Shown: positions 25,088 to 34,430, counted from the first letter of the stretch. The stretch: DNA of 64,000 bases from JBAZGG01 sp041653015 (GCA_041653015.1 JBAZGG010000001.1:62001-126000), one strand, 5' to 3'. Translations and numbers: made by a program. The notes: generated by a model not told the origin, from the letters alone.

Positions 25088-27700
25088 GTGGGAAAGATTG
25101 ATCAAAAACGGACTCCGTACCTTGATGCGTTAAAGAATTACCTAAGTCACGAAGTTACTCCATTTGATGTCCCTGGACATCACATGGGAAATGTGCCGAA
25201 TAAATTAAAAGATTTTGTTGGAAAGAGGTTATTTGAATGCGACATTAATGCTCCGTTGGGCCTAGATAATTTAGCTAATCCTAACGGTTGTTTACGAGAG
25301 GCGGAACTCCTGATGGCGAATGCTTGCCATGCAGACGATGCCTTCTTTTTAATCAATGGCACCACCAGCGGAATTCTTGCAATGATTCTAACGGCGTGCA
25401 GAGCAAATGACAAAATTATCCTTCCACGAAACATACATAAGTCTGTCGTCAATGCACTGGTGATTTCTGGTGCGATGCCAGTCTATGTGATGCCGAGGAT
25501 TGACATGCAACTAGAGATTGCCAATCAACCGACCGTCGATGATTATAAGAAAGCCATCATTCGCTATCCGAGCGCAAAGGCTATCTTTGTTATCAATCCA
25601 ACATACTTTGGTGCGGTCAACGATTTAAAAACATTGGTTGATTTCGCCCACGCTCATAATGTTGCTGTTCTAGTGGATGAAGCGCATGGATGTCACTATT
25701 ATTTTAATGAGAGCGGACCGCTCTCGGCGATGCAAGCTGGCGCCGATATGTCGAGTGTAAGCTTTCATAAAACTGGGGGGTCCTTGACTCAATCGAGCGC
25801 CTTATTGATAAAAGGAAATCGTTTTTCCAGTTGCGAAGTGCAAAAATCCTTAAATATGATCAATACCACTTCTCCTAGCACGATTTTGATGGCGAGCCTC
25901 GATGCTGCGCGCTCATATATGGCGACCGAAGGACAAAAAGAACTGTATCAAACGATTGAACTCTGCCATTATGCACGAGAGCAAATCGCTAATATCAAAG
26001 GCTTTATACCATGTAATAAAGACTATTTTGTAAAGCATGGTTGTTTCGATTACGATGAGACAAAACTCGTCATCGAATTAGACCGCATTGATATGTCTGG
26101 TTTTGATCTATATCGCCTGCTTAAAAATAGATATGATATTCAAATTGAACTCGCTGAAACGTATGTCTTTCTTTGCATTTTTGCAATTGGAACTAAAAGG
26201 GAACACGTTCGAAAACTCATCAATGCATTAAAAGAAATCTCTAAAGAGCACTATCATAAGAATATGTCATACCCTAAGCATCATTACGCTTTGGATTTTC
26301 CATTTCCTCTCATTCGTCCTCGCGCCTCTTTCCACTCTCCGAGCAAGCGCATGAAAATAGAGAATGCGGCGTTTGAAATCTCGAAAGAGCAAATTATGAT
26401 TTATCCTCCGGGAATCCCTTTGATTGTCCCCGGTGAAGTCTTTACTCCCGAGATTATTGAAAGGTTGCAGAGTTATCAAAAGATAGGAATCACTATTTTG
26501 AGCGATTATCACGATGGGACTGTCAACGTCATCGATCGCGATAAATGGAAACATTATTCGGATTATGAAAAACATCTCGTCGATTATTTTAACAATCGCA
26601 AAACAAATCCTACAAATGACCATTTCTTTGTTCCGTTTGAGGGATGCAAACACGATGCGACATTAATGCTTCTTCCATTTAGAAAAGATACTTGGAGAAG
26701 AGCGGCTAAACCAGCTCGCGACACTTTCAAAGAGGTGATTCAAGCGATTGCCAGACACGAGAGGGTCATCCTCGGTATTCACCCCGTCATATATGACAAA
26801 GTTATCGATGAATTTGCCAGCATTGAAAATGTCGAATGTATGAAAGTAAAATACAACGACGCCTGGGCAAGAGACAATATGCCTCTATTTGCCTCGAATG
26901 GAGAAAAACTTAGAACGATCGACTTCCGTTTTAATGCCTGGGGTGGAAATTTCGATGGTTTATATAGCAATTATAAGGATGATGATCGATTGTCTAGTTT
27001 CATCGCCAAAAAACTAAATCTTGATAACTATTATATCAATGATTTTGTTCTCGAAGGTGGCTCGATAAATGTCGATGGCGAAGGCACCTGCTTAGTCACT
27101 GAAGCTTGTCTCTTGTCTCCAGGGCGAAACCCCACTCTCGATAAAAACGACATCGAAGAAGTTTTAAAGACCTATCTCAATGTCGAAAAAGTCATTTGGG
27201 TTCCTCATGGCATATATCAGGATGAGACTAATGAGCATGTCGATAATATGGTGTGTTTTATCCGCCCAGGAGTGGTGGCACTCGCATGGTGTGACGACAA
27301 AAATGACACTCAATATACATATTCAAACGAAGCCTACAGAGTTCTGTCAAAAGAGACGGATGCAAAAGGAAGAAAACTTGAGATTGTCAAAATCAAATTG
27401 CCATCGCCTCAATACATGACAGAAAAAGAAGCAAAACACATCAGCAAATCTAGATATAATGCAAAGCATAGAGAAGCTAATTCGCGATTAGCGGCCTCTT
27501 ATATTAATTTCTATCAAGGCAAGGATTTTGTAATCATACCCGCCTTTGGCGACAAAGAGGATGAAGTGGCGCGTAAAGCAATTTCTAAATTGTATCCAGA
27601 TAAAGAGATTATTCAGATCTATTCTCGAGAAATACTGCTCGGTGGTGGGAATATTCATTGCATCACAATGCAATTGCCGAGCCCGGAGGTTATCAAATGA
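25088..27700 (+). CDS. Fused arginine decarboxylase - agmatine deiminase
   Basis: An 870-aa two-enzyme protein. Residues about 1-490 form a fold-I PLP-dependent Orn/Lys/Arg decarboxylase: PFDVPGHHMGN at the start, VDEAHGCHYYF for cofactor contacts, PLP lysine K228 in SFHKTGGSL, and the C-terminal PPGIPLIVPGE. Residues about 515-870 form agmatine deiminase: NDAWARD, EGGSINVDGEGT, NEHVDN, and the nucleophile C858 in GGGNIHC. Arginine would become agmatine and then N-carbamoylputrescine. No internal stop, start or frameshift splits the halves. Arginine as substrate is inferred from the fused deiminase. The GTG start has GAGG 8 nt upstream. The amidase gene overlaps as ATGA. Confidence 0.92.
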   Translation: MGKIDQKRTPYLDALKNYLSHEVTPFDVPGHHMGNVPNKLKDFVGKRLFECDINAPLGLDNLANPNGCLREAELLMANACHADDAFFLINGTTSGILAMILTACRANDKIILPRNIHKSVVNALVISGAMPVYVMPRIDMQLEIANQPTVDDYKKAIIRYPSAKAIFVINPTYFGAVNDLKTLVDFAHAHNVAVLVDEAHGCHYYFNESGPLSAMQAGADMSSVSFHKTGGSLTQSSALLIKGNRFSSCEVQKSLNMINTTSPSTILMASLDAARSYMATEGQKELYQTIELCHYAREQIANIKGFIPCNKDYFVKHGCFDYDETKLVIELDRIDMSGFDLYRLLKNRYDIQIELAETYVFLCIFAIGTKREHVRKLINALKEISKEHYHKNMSYPKHHYALDFPFPLIRPRASFHSPSKRMKIENAAFEISKEQIMIYPPGIPLIVPGEVFTPEIIERLQSYQKIGITILSDYHDGTVNVIDRDKWKHYSDYEKHLVDYFNNRKTNPTNDHFFVPFEGCKHDATLMLLPFRKDTWRRAAKPARDTFKEVIQAIARHERVILGIHPVIYDKVIDEFASIENVECMKVKYNDAWARDNMPLFASNGEKLRTIDFRFNAWGGNFDGLYSNYKDDDRLSSFIAKKLNLDNYYINDFVLEGGSINVDGEGTCLVTEACLLSPGRNPTLDKNDIEEVLKTYLNVEKVIWVPHGIYQDETNEHVDNMVCFIRPGVVALAWCDDKNDTQYTYSNEAYRVLSKETDAKGRKLEIVKIKLPSPQYMTEKEAKHISKSRYNAKHREANSRLAASYINFYQGKDFVIIPAFGDKEDEVARKAISKLYPDKEIIQIYSREILLGGGNIHCITMQLPSPEVIK

Positions 27701-28569
27701 TCATAAAAGTGGCTGCGACGCAGATGTCTCTTTCTTGGGATATCGAGTCCAATATTCGAAAAGCTGATGAAATGGTGAGAAAGGCTGCTCGATCAGGAGC
27801 TAATATCATCCTTTTACCAGAACTTTTTAAAACGCCATATTTCTGTCAAATTGAGAACTATGATTATTTTTCTCTAGCAGAAGACTTTTCTACTTCACCA
27901 TTTTTAAAACATTATGCTGAACTCGCTAAAGAATTAAATGTCGTTCTTCCGATTTCGTTCTTTGAAAAGCAAGGCAATGTATTCTTTAACTCTATCGCGA
28001 TGATGGATGCCGATGGAAAATGTTTGGGCATCTATCGCAAGACGCACATCCCGACTGGCGAATGTTATGAAGAGAAGTTTTATTTCGCTCCTGGTGACAC
28101 CGGCTTTAAGGTTTTTCATACTAAATTTGGGAAAATAGGAATTGGAATTTGCTGGGATCAGTGGTTCCCAGAAACGGCGAGGTCGCTCGCTTTAAATGGC
28201 GCAGAGATACTGCTTTATCCAACCGCGATTGGCAGTGAACCAATTCTTCCAAAGGATTCCAAAAACCATTGGCAGAATGTTATGAAAGGGCATGCGGCGG
28301 CAAATATTATGCCGGTTGTAGCCTCAAACCGGGTGGGCATCGAAAAAGACAAAAGTTCATCCATGACTTTTTTTGGTAGCTCTTTTATTGCCGATGAAGA
28401 AGGCGACATCGTCGAGGAACTAAACAGAACGGAAGAGGGATACATCGTTCAAAAGTTTGATTTAGAAGCGATAGCGAAAAAGAGATATTCATGGGGCGTA
28501 TTTAGAGATCGCCGACCAGAATTTTATAAAGATATCATCAGAGTTCATGCGAACAAGAAGCAAAAATAA
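27697..28569 (+). CDS. aguB: N-carbamoylputrescine amidase
   Basis: A nitrilase-family amidase that turns N-carbamoylputrescine into putrescine, CO2 and ammonia, completing the route begun by the upstream fusion. The catalytic triad is visible as Glu in LLPELFKTPYF, Lys in RKTHIPTG, and Cys in GICWDQWFPE. Its 290 aa are typical. ATG 27697 overlaps the upstream stop (ATGA) and has GGAGG 7 nt before it, so the pair is translationally coupled. An upstream in-frame ATG at 27658 lies deep inside the fusion gene and is rejected. No spermidine synthase or polyamine transporter is nearby. Confidence 0.95.
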   Translation: MIIKVAATQMSLSWDIESNIRKADEMVRKAARSGANIILLPELFKTPYFCQIENYDYFSLAEDFSTSPFLKHYAELAKELNVVLPISFFEKQGNVFFNSIAMMDADGKCLGIYRKTHIPTGECYEEKFYFAPGDTGFKVFHTKFGKIGIGICWDQWFPETARSLALNGAEILLYPTAIGSEPILPKDSKNHWQNVMKGHAAANIMPVVASNRVGIEKDKSSSMTFFGSSFIADEEGDIVEELNRTEEGYIVQKFDLEAIAKKRYSWGVFRDRRPEFYKDIIRVHANKKQK

Positions 28570-28585
28570 ATATTTGCTAGATTAA

Positions 28586-30091
28586 TTAAGCGACGAATAA
28601 TTCGTGGTTATCAGCGTCTTGAAAAGCGTTATACATAACGTGTCTTTGATATACTCCGGCATACTCTTTTGAAATGCTTGAATAAGGCACGCTCAGATTA
28701 TTGATGACGAATGTGCAAGTCACAATTTGATATGTTGTCGATCTCACCAGATTAGCAAAGCTATAACCATCAGCGAAGGCCGATGGCACGCTCGACCAAT
28801 TTTGAAGTTGCTCTCCCGTGGCGGTCAAAATCAAAGTTGTGTTGTCGAAAGGGAAAGCCTTATAGACATCTTCGTATGTTTTATTGCCTGTAACCCATGA
28901 CGCTCGAGCAGCATTATAAAATGATGCGATGACAGAATCAGAGGTGGTATATTGTTTCAATTGTTCACTCACGAATAACGAACACACTCCTGTTTGCGAG
29001 ATATATGTCTCTCCTCCGCTAGATGTAACTGAACCGATGACGTTCGTCTTTAATTCGAGTAGCGTGCCAGAGATGGTGCCATCGACGTAACTCTTAGCTA
29101 AATACCGATCATAGATGGCCTTAGAGCCTGGATCTTCGTCTGGAGTGGCACTGATAACAGGACCATAGACATCGGAACTGGCGTATTTTATTTCTCCATT
29201 TGCGTATTTAAACTCAGCGTGATCGAGATATCTTCCATTGCAACCCGCTTCGAGCATCGGGATGGTTTTACTATTGCCGGAAAGAGCTAAATTTTGATAT
29301 TGGTGGTCGTGGCCTAAAAGCACCAAATCAACATAGTCAGCAATTTTACTTTGTACAGTGTTCTCTCCTCCGTGAGTAGCGTAAATAATGATATTTGCGC
29401 CATAGGAACGTAGTCTTTCTGCCTCGTCGATAACCATTTTGGTCGGCGTTTTGAAATCATAACCTTCAACAATTGTTGAATCGATAGATGTTCTCACTGA
29501 TGATGCGATACTTCCGATGATTCCCACTTTGAAACCATTTTTAATAAACGCCGTAGAAGTTGTACCGATCACCTGTTTGTTATCTTTATAGACATTGCAA
29601 GCCAAAAATGGAATTCCCCATTCCCCATTTTCGGTTTTCTCTAATTTTGTGACATTCTCTTCAAGCTTTTGTACACCCCAGTCAAATTCATGATTTCCAA
29701 GTGTCATCGCGTCCACTTTCATGTATTTCATCCAATCGATCATTATCGATCCATATTCAATGTTTGAATCTAAGCTTCCTTGAAACATATCGCCGCTTGC
29801 GATGAGAACATTGCCAGATGGATTTGTCTCCTCTTGATCAAGAATGTATGTGGCGAGTCTATTTATTCCCGGTTCATAATTATCTGGCAGATATTCACAT
29901 GAGCCATGAGTGTCATTTAATCCATAGACATCGAGAGTTGCTCCCTCTGTTAAAACGCTTTCTCCATACTGCGGATTATTCCAGTCGACCGGTTGCCATT
30001 CCGATGCGACTGATTCGTTCGATGCTCCTCCATTGCATGAAGCGAGAGCTAGGAGTACTGAAACAAATAATAGACCTAAAGATTTTTTCAT
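28586..30091 (-). CDS. 5'-nucleotidase/UshA-like metallophosphoesterase lipoprotein
   Basis: An extracellular 5'-nucleotidase family protein (501 aa), probably removing phosphate from external nucleotides for uptake of nucleosides and phosphate. The lipoprotein signal ends in LLALASC. The metallophosphoesterase domain shows GLNDTHGS, ASGDMFQGS, GNHEFDWG, YATHGGEN and LLGHDHQ. The C-terminal 5_nucleotid_C domain begins near residue 330. ATG 30091 is chosen because GAGGA lies 6 nt before it; the in-frame ATG at 30103 overlaps that site. It could feed the nucleoside hydrolase at 9246. It converges with aguB with 16 nt between stops. Confidence 0.92.
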   Translation of the reverse strand: MKKSLGLLFVSVLLALASCNGGASNESVASEWQPVDWNNPQYGESVLTEGATLDVYGLNDTHGSCEYLPDNYEPGINRLATYILDQEETNPSGNVLIASGDMFQGSLDSNIEYGSIMIDWMKYMKVDAMTLGNHEFDWGVQKLEENVTKLEKTENGEWGIPFLACNVYKDNKQVIGTTSTAFIKNGFKVGIIGSIASSVRTSIDSTIVEGYDFKTPTKMVIDEAERLRSYGANIIIYATHGGENTVQSKIADYVDLVLLGHDHQYQNLALSGNSKTIPMLEAGCNGRYLDHAEFKYANGEIKYASSDVYGPVISATPDEDPGSKAIYDRYLAKSYVDGTISGTLLELKTNVIGSVTSSGGETYISQTGVCSLFVSEQLKQYTTSDSVIASFYNAARASWVTGNKTYEDVYKAFPFDNTTLILTATGEQLQNWSSVPSAFADGYSFANLVRSTTYQIVTCTFVINNLSVPYSSISKEYAGVYQRHVMYNAFQDADNHELFVA

Positions 30092-30120
30092 GTTTATCCT
30101 CATATTATTGATGTCTTTAC

Positions 30121-30129
30121 TTTATATCA
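30121..30129 (-). promoter_or_regulatory. Extended -10 promoter of the 5'-nucleotidase gene
   Basis: On the minus strand TGATATAAA reads as an extended -10 element. It leaves a leader of about 23 nt with a TGAGGA ribosome-binding site. Confidence 0.5.
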
Positions 30130-30194
30130 AAGTAACAAATAAGCCAAATACTAATAAAAATTATCGTTTGAAATGTTCATAGTTTGTCAATAGA

Positions 30195-30203
30195 TGGTAT
30201 ACT
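30195..30203 (+). promoter_or_regulatory. Extended -10 promoter 6 nt before a start codon
   Basis: TGGTATACT is an extended -10 element ending at 30203; the ATG starts at 30210. The predicted transcription start falls on the start codon, so this mRNA would be leaderless. Confidence 0.6.
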
Positions 30204-30209
30204 CATTAT

Positions 30210-31067
30210 ATGTCCGATGGGTTTGCGTTAGTTTTACAGGGCGGTGGTATCAGAGGAGCTTATACCGCGGGTGTTTTAGATGTCTTAATGGAGCATAATT
30301 TTTGGGCTGATTACGTTCTGGGTGTCTCAGCGGGAGCGATGAATGGGATGAACTATGTCTCGAAACAAATCGGGAGATCGAAATCTATTTTCATCGAACT
30401 ATCTTCAAATAAAAAAATCTACTCATTAAAAAACATTTTGAAATGCGGTTCAATCTATAATTTTGACTATCTTTTTAGTGGCATAAAAGAAGTGATTGTT
30501 CCTTTTGATTATGAGAGATTTTATGAAAACAAAATGAGATATATCGCTTGTGCGACCAATCTTGAAACGGGACGTCCCATCTATTTTGAAAAAGGATGCG
30601 CTGAATACGATATCGATCTCGCTATCAAAGCCTCGGCATCATTACCGCTAGTCTCAAAGCCTGTCTTTGTTGGTGATACTCCATGTCTCGATGGTGGTGT
30701 CAGCGCTACAATTCCTCTCAAAAAAGCGATGGAAGATGGCAATAAAAAGATAGTTGTGATCATGACAAGAGATGCGTCATTCCAAAAAGATGAAAATAAG
30801 AAAAATCATCTGTCGATCGCAAAACGTCGATATCGGGATTATCCACATTTTCTTGAGGCATACAGAAATCAAAATAGTCTCTACAATAATTGTCTTAAAT
30901 ATGTTGGCGAGTGTGAACAAAAAGGTATGGTGTTCGTCATCCGTCCCAAATCTCCTATCGCCATAGATGATGTCAGAGATAAAGAAAAGATAATATCACT
31001 ATATGAAAAAGGGCGAAATGATTGCCACAATCTGTTAACAAAACTTGAGGTATATCTCCATGAATAA
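30210..31067 (+). CDS. Patatin-like phospholipase
   Basis: A bacterial patatin-family lipid acyl hydrolase (285 aa). It has the glycine-rich oxyanion loop LVLQGGGIRGAYTAGVL (residue 6 on), the nucleophile serine in GVSAGAMNG, and the catalytic Asp in LDGGVSATIPL (near residue 158). No signal peptide is seen, so it is probably cytosolic or peripheral on the inner membrane. Unusually there is no ribosome-binding site, and the -10 box ends 6 nt before the ATG. The pseudouridine synthase start overlaps its 3' end by 8 nt, with GAGG inside this gene. Confidence 0.92.
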   Translation: MSDGFALVLQGGGIRGAYTAGVLDVLMEHNFWADYVLGVSAGAMNGMNYVSKQIGRSKSIFIELSSNKKIYSLKNILKCGSIYNFDYLFSGIKEVIVPFDYERFYENKMRYIACATNLETGRPIYFEKGCAEYDIDLAIKASASLPLVSKPVFVGDTPCLDGGVSATIPLKKAMEDGNKKIVVIMTRDASFQKDENKKNHLSIAKRRYRDYPHFLEAYRNQNSLYNNCLKYVGECEQKGMVFVIRPKSPIAIDDVRDKEKIISLYEKGRNDCHNLLTKLEVYLHE

Positions 31068-31986
31068 AAATAAAAAGCGCACGCACAGTTCTCAACATAG
31101 ACCAAATGATTTTAAAGAATTTGAAGTGTACCATGAATGCGAACTTTTGCCGTTTTTAATCGAAAAAATGCCTGGACTTTCTCGGAATAATGTCAAATCA
31201 ATTTTGTCACACCACCAAGTTGCGGTTGATGGCGCGCCGATATCACAATACGATTTCAAACTTTATAAAGAGGATACAGTAATTGTTTCTAAACGGAAAA
31301 TAGGCAAAAGAAAAGATGAATCAATCCCAATTATTTATGAAGATGAAGAGTTTATTGTTGTCGATAAGCCATCCGGGCTATTAAGCATCGCGAGCGATAG
31401 AGAGAAAGGCAAGACTGTCTACCGCATTTTAACCGACTATGTTCAGAGCAAAGATCGACATAATCGCATTTTTGTCGTTCATCGTTTAGATGAAGACACT
31501 TCCGGTGTTTTAGTCGTTGCTAAAAATGGAAAACTTCGCGATGCGATGCAAGATAATTGGCAAGAGATCGTTAAATCGCGAGGGTATTATGCGATTGTCG
31601 ATGGAAAAATGAAAAATAACGAAGAGACTCTCAGCGATTATCTCAAAGAGAACAAGAATAATATGATGTATATCTCCGACGATAAGAAGAATGGTAAATT
31701 ATGTATCACTCATTATAAAGTTATGAATGAAAACAATGATCATTCTCTACTAGAAATTCACATCGATTCAGGTCGGAAAAATCAGATTAGAGTTCAACTT
31801 GGACACATTGGGCACTTTGTCATTGGAGATGATAAATATGGTGAGCCGACCAACCCTCTAAACAGGTTAGGTTTACACGCTTATGAATTAGTTTTTATAC
31901 ATCCTTTTAGCAAAAAGAAGTATGAGTTTCGCGCGAAGATGCCTCAAGAATTCAAAAAAATGTTCCCACAAAAGAATGTAAAATAG
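31060..31986 (+). CDS. RluA-family pseudouridine synthase
   Basis: A pseudouridine synthase of the RluA/RluD family (308 aa) acting on rRNA or tRNA; the target is not determinable here. An S4-like RNA-binding segment lies at about 25-80. The catalytic motif is VHRLDEDTSGVLVVAKN with Asp near residue 148. RKNQIRVQLGHIGH and the GDDKYG motif follow. ATG 31060 is supported by GAGG about 10 nt upstream; a TTG at 31045 is rejected. The gene overlaps the patatin gene by 8 nt and is co-transcribed with it. Confidence 0.93.
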   Translation: MNKNKKRTHSSQHRPNDFKEFEVYHECELLPFLIEKMPGLSRNNVKSILSHHQVAVDGAPISQYDFKLYKEDTVIVSKRKIGKRKDESIPIIYEDEEFIVVDKPSGLLSIASDREKGKTVYRILTDYVQSKDRHNRIFVVHRLDEDTSGVLVVAKNGKLRDAMQDNWQEIVKSRGYYAIVDGKMKNNEETLSDYLKENKNNMMYISDDKKNGKLCITHYKVMNENNDHSLLEIHIDSGRKNQIRVQLGHIGHFVIGDDKYGEPTNPLNRLGLHAYELVFIHPFSKKKYEFRAKMPQEFKKMFPQKNVK

Positions 31987-32040
31987 GAATTTGGAATTGA
32001 TTATTTAAACTTTTAGTTTACTATGAATTGAGAGAAGACT

Positions 32041-33564
32041 ATGCAATGGCTATTAAAATTTAAAGACTCACTACTGTCGGTTTTGCCAATTTTTGTAATT
32101 GTCTTGCTTTTAAATTTTACTGGTCTATCTCCATTGAGTATCAATGAAACGATTGCCTTTTCAGTATCTTGTGTTCTCATAGTGTTTGGAATGGGACTAT
32201 TTACCAATGGGACAGAGACCTCGATCTCTAAAATTGGCGAATATGTTGGATCATCAATCACGAAGAGAAAAAGTCTCATTTTAATAATATTTCTGTTTTT
32301 TTTATTAGGCATTTTTATAACGATTGCCGAGCCCGCTTTGTCAGTGCTTGCTGAACAAGTGCCAATTAATAAATGGCTATTTATTGTTTGCGTTGGTCTC
32401 GGCGTAGGTTTTTTCTTATTAATTGGCGTATTGCGAATTCTATTTCGAAAAAGTTTAAAACTATGGCTTTTAGCATTCTATGGTTTGCTTTTTGCTCTAG
32501 CGTGTCTCGTCGATAAATCATTTATTCCGATTTCATTCGATGCTGGTGGAGTCGCAACTGGTCCGTTGACCGTTCCATTCATTATGGCCATCGGAATCGG
32601 CATTTCCTCCTCGCGCGCTGGCGAACATTCGGACTCAGACTCTTTCGGCTTAACCGCCCTATGTTCAATAGGACCAATTATCACTGTCATGATTTTTTCG
32701 ATGTTGATGGACAAGTCGCAATTGAATTACACATTCGAGCTTAACTCGATTGGAGACAATTTATTCCAAGCATATCTCTATGGATTCGGCAACGCCGCTT
32801 TTCAAGCCTTGCTATCTATTTTACCAATCATGGTTTTTTTCATAATCTATCAAGCGATTTTTATTAAACTGCCCGCAAAAACTATTTTAAAAATATTGAT
32901 CGGTCTCATATATACATATTCTGGTTTAGTCGTTTTCTTAACCGCTGTTCAAGTCGGTTTTTTACCGATTGGCAAGTCAATAGGCATGGACTTAGGTCAA
33001 AACGGAAATGCTATGTGGCTGCTTCCTTTAATAGGCTTTTTCCTCGGTCTGTTTACCGTTCTTGTCGAACCGGCTGTGCCAATTCTCATTTCACAGGTGC
33101 AGAACGTTTCCGATGGTGCGATTAAAAAGCGCCCAATTTTCATTGCTCTATGCACCGGTGTTGCCAGTGCTGTGTGCTTATCGATGGTGAGAATTTGTTT
33201 TCACATTCCTTTAATTTATTTCTTGGTTCCCGGCTATGCTCTAGCCATGTTTTTGTCTTTCTTTGTTTCTGACATATACACCGCCGTAGCATTTGATGCG
33301 GGAACTGTTGCTTCGGGAGTGATGAACACAACATTTATTTTGCCTTTTGCTGTTGGTGCGTGCTATGTTTTAAATGGAACAGAACAAAGTTCATCAGCTA
33401 TTATGAGCGATGCTTTTGGCATCGTTTCGTTGGTGACATTAGCACCGATTATATCTATGCAGATTATCGGTCTTGATTCCACGATTAAAAGAAGGATTGC
33501 GCTCAAGAATGCGAGATATAGAATCAGAGAGGAAAACGATGCTCAAATTATTCATTTTGAATAG
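32041..33564 (+). CDS. DUF1538 family integral membrane protein
   Basis: A 507-aa polytopic membrane protein built from two homologous halves. Each half holds a signature: MGLFTNGTETSISKIGE and ITIAEPALSVLAEQVP in the first, and FFLGLFTVLVEPAVPILISQVQ in the second. Conserved FDAGGVATGP and FDAGTVASGVMN motifs also occur once per half. This inverted or tandem duplication suggests a transporter or channel, but DUF1538 has no established substrate. The next two genes encode P-II-like proteins, which in other systems bind nucleotides and gate transporters. A PII-controlled transporter is therefore the favoured inference. GAGAGAAG before the ATG is a weak ribosome-binding site. Confidence 0.87.
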   Translation: MQWLLKFKDSLLSVLPIFVIVLLLNFTGLSPLSINETIAFSVSCVLIVFGMGLFTNGTETSISKIGEYVGSSITKRKSLILIIFLFFLLGIFITIAEPALSVLAEQVPINKWLFIVCVGLGVGFFLLIGVLRILFRKSLKLWLLAFYGLLFALACLVDKSFIPISFDAGGVATGPLTVPFIMAIGIGISSSRAGEHSDSDSFGLTALCSIGPIITVMIFSMLMDKSQLNYTFELNSIGDNLFQAYLYGFGNAAFQALLSILPIMVFFIIYQAIFIKLPAKTILKILIGLIYTYSGLVVFLTAVQVGFLPIGKSIGMDLGQNGNAMWLLPLIGFFLGLFTVLVEPAVPILISQVQNVSDGAIKKRPIFIALCTGVASAVCLSMVRICFHIPLIYFLVPGYALAMFLSFFVSDIYTAVAFDAGTVASGVMNTTFILPFAVGACYVLNGTEQSSSAIMSDAFGIVSLVTLAPIISMQIIGLDSTIKRRIALKNARYRIREENDAQIIHFE

Positions 33565-33572
33565 GTTAAATT

Positions 33573-33989
33573 ATGACAGAAAAACAAGATAAAAAATTTG
33601 TTCCATATGAGCATGATCATCCATTGAAAAAAATGAAATTATTTTTTGTTATCGTGAATGATGGTCAAGCTGATAGCGTTATCGCTCGTTTGCATGAATT
33701 GGGATGCGCTTGCTCAGTGGTGACAAATGCTCAGGGAACGGCAAAACAAGAAAGCTATGAACTTCTCGGTTTTGGCAATCCCAAAAAACAGATGATTATC
33801 GCTTTAATCAATGAGCAAAGTATCGATGAAATCATCGGTTATCTCGAAAGCCGATTTCATGTTTCTAATGCCGCAAAGGGTGTTGCGTTTTCATTAAAAA
33901 TATCGAGCATAATTGGAGTATCAATATACAAATTTTTGACTGATACAAGAGAAAATAAGGAGATAAAAAAACATGGAAAGACAAAATGA
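33573..33989 (+). CDS. P-II-like signalling protein, first copy
   Basis: A 138-aa protein with a ferredoxin-like P-II core. KLFFVIVNDGQADSVIARL forms the first strand and helix, a T-loop-sized segment follows (about 45-65), and a terminal AAKGVAFSLKISSIIGV resembles the P-II C-terminal signature. It has an extra N-terminal 20 residues and a short C-terminal tail. The classical uridylylated T-loop tyrosine context is not obvious. It lies 8 nt after the DUF1538 gene and overlaps the second P-II-like gene by 17 nt, indicating an operon. The probable role is regulating the membrane partner in response to a nucleotide or metabolite. Confidence 0.75.
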   Translation: MTEKQDKKFVPYEHDHPLKKMKLFFVIVNDGQADSVIARLHELGCACSVVTNAQGTAKQESYELLGFGNPKKQMIIALINEQSIDEIIGYLESRFHVSNAAKGVAFSLKISSIIGVSIYKFLTDTRENKEIKKHGKTK

Positions 33990-34293
33990 TTACGAGATGA
34001 TTATGTGCGTTGTGAATAGTGGCTTTGCTGATCTCGTTATGGGGGCAGCAACGAGAGCTGGAGCAAAAGGTGGCACTGTATTCCATGGTCGAGGGACCGG
34101 AAAAAAAGATATGGAAGATTTCTTTGGCATCGTGATTACTCCTGAAAAAGAAGTGGTAATAATTCTTATTCCGAAAGAGATTAAAGACCATGTCCTAAAT
34201 GAAATATACAAAGATGCTGGACTCGAAACAAAAGGTCAAGGCATCGCCTTTTCAATCCCGGTTGACGATGTTGTTGGTATTGAGACAAAATAA
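33973..34293 (+). CDS. P-II-like signalling protein, second copy
   Basis: A 106-aa P-II family protein. It begins with YEMIMCVVNSGFADLVM. The T-loop region GGTVFHGRGTGKKDMEDFFG carries a nucleotide-binding-like Gly/Lys stretch, and the C-terminal KGQGIAFSIPVDDVVGIE is a clear P-II signature. It is closer to canonical P-II proteins than its upstream neighbour. AAGGAG about 10 nt before the ATG is the ribosome-binding site. Two different P-II-like subunits downstream of one DUF1538 protein suggest a heteromeric or dual-input sensor. Confidence 0.82.
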   Translation: MERQNDYEMIMCVVNSGFADLVMGAATRAGAKGGTVFHGRGTGKKDMEDFFGIVITPEKEVVIILIPKEIKDHVLNEIYKDAGLETKGQGIAFSIPVDDVVGIETK

Positions 34294-34430
34294 TATTATT
34301 TTGGAGTTCTAAGAGCACCCTTTATATAAATGTGAGAAAAAACGTTTTTTATTATGCGATAAAATGATAGTTAATCTATCCATTCGTGGTATATTATCAA
34401 TAACATTAAAGATGTTTTTATAAATAGAAT

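Noticed and set aside
34337..34350. AAAAAACGTTTTTT palindrome after the second P-II-like gene as a terminator
   Set aside because: The stem is only A-T pairs with no room for a loop, so it would not form a stable hairpin; left as simple AT-rich sequence.
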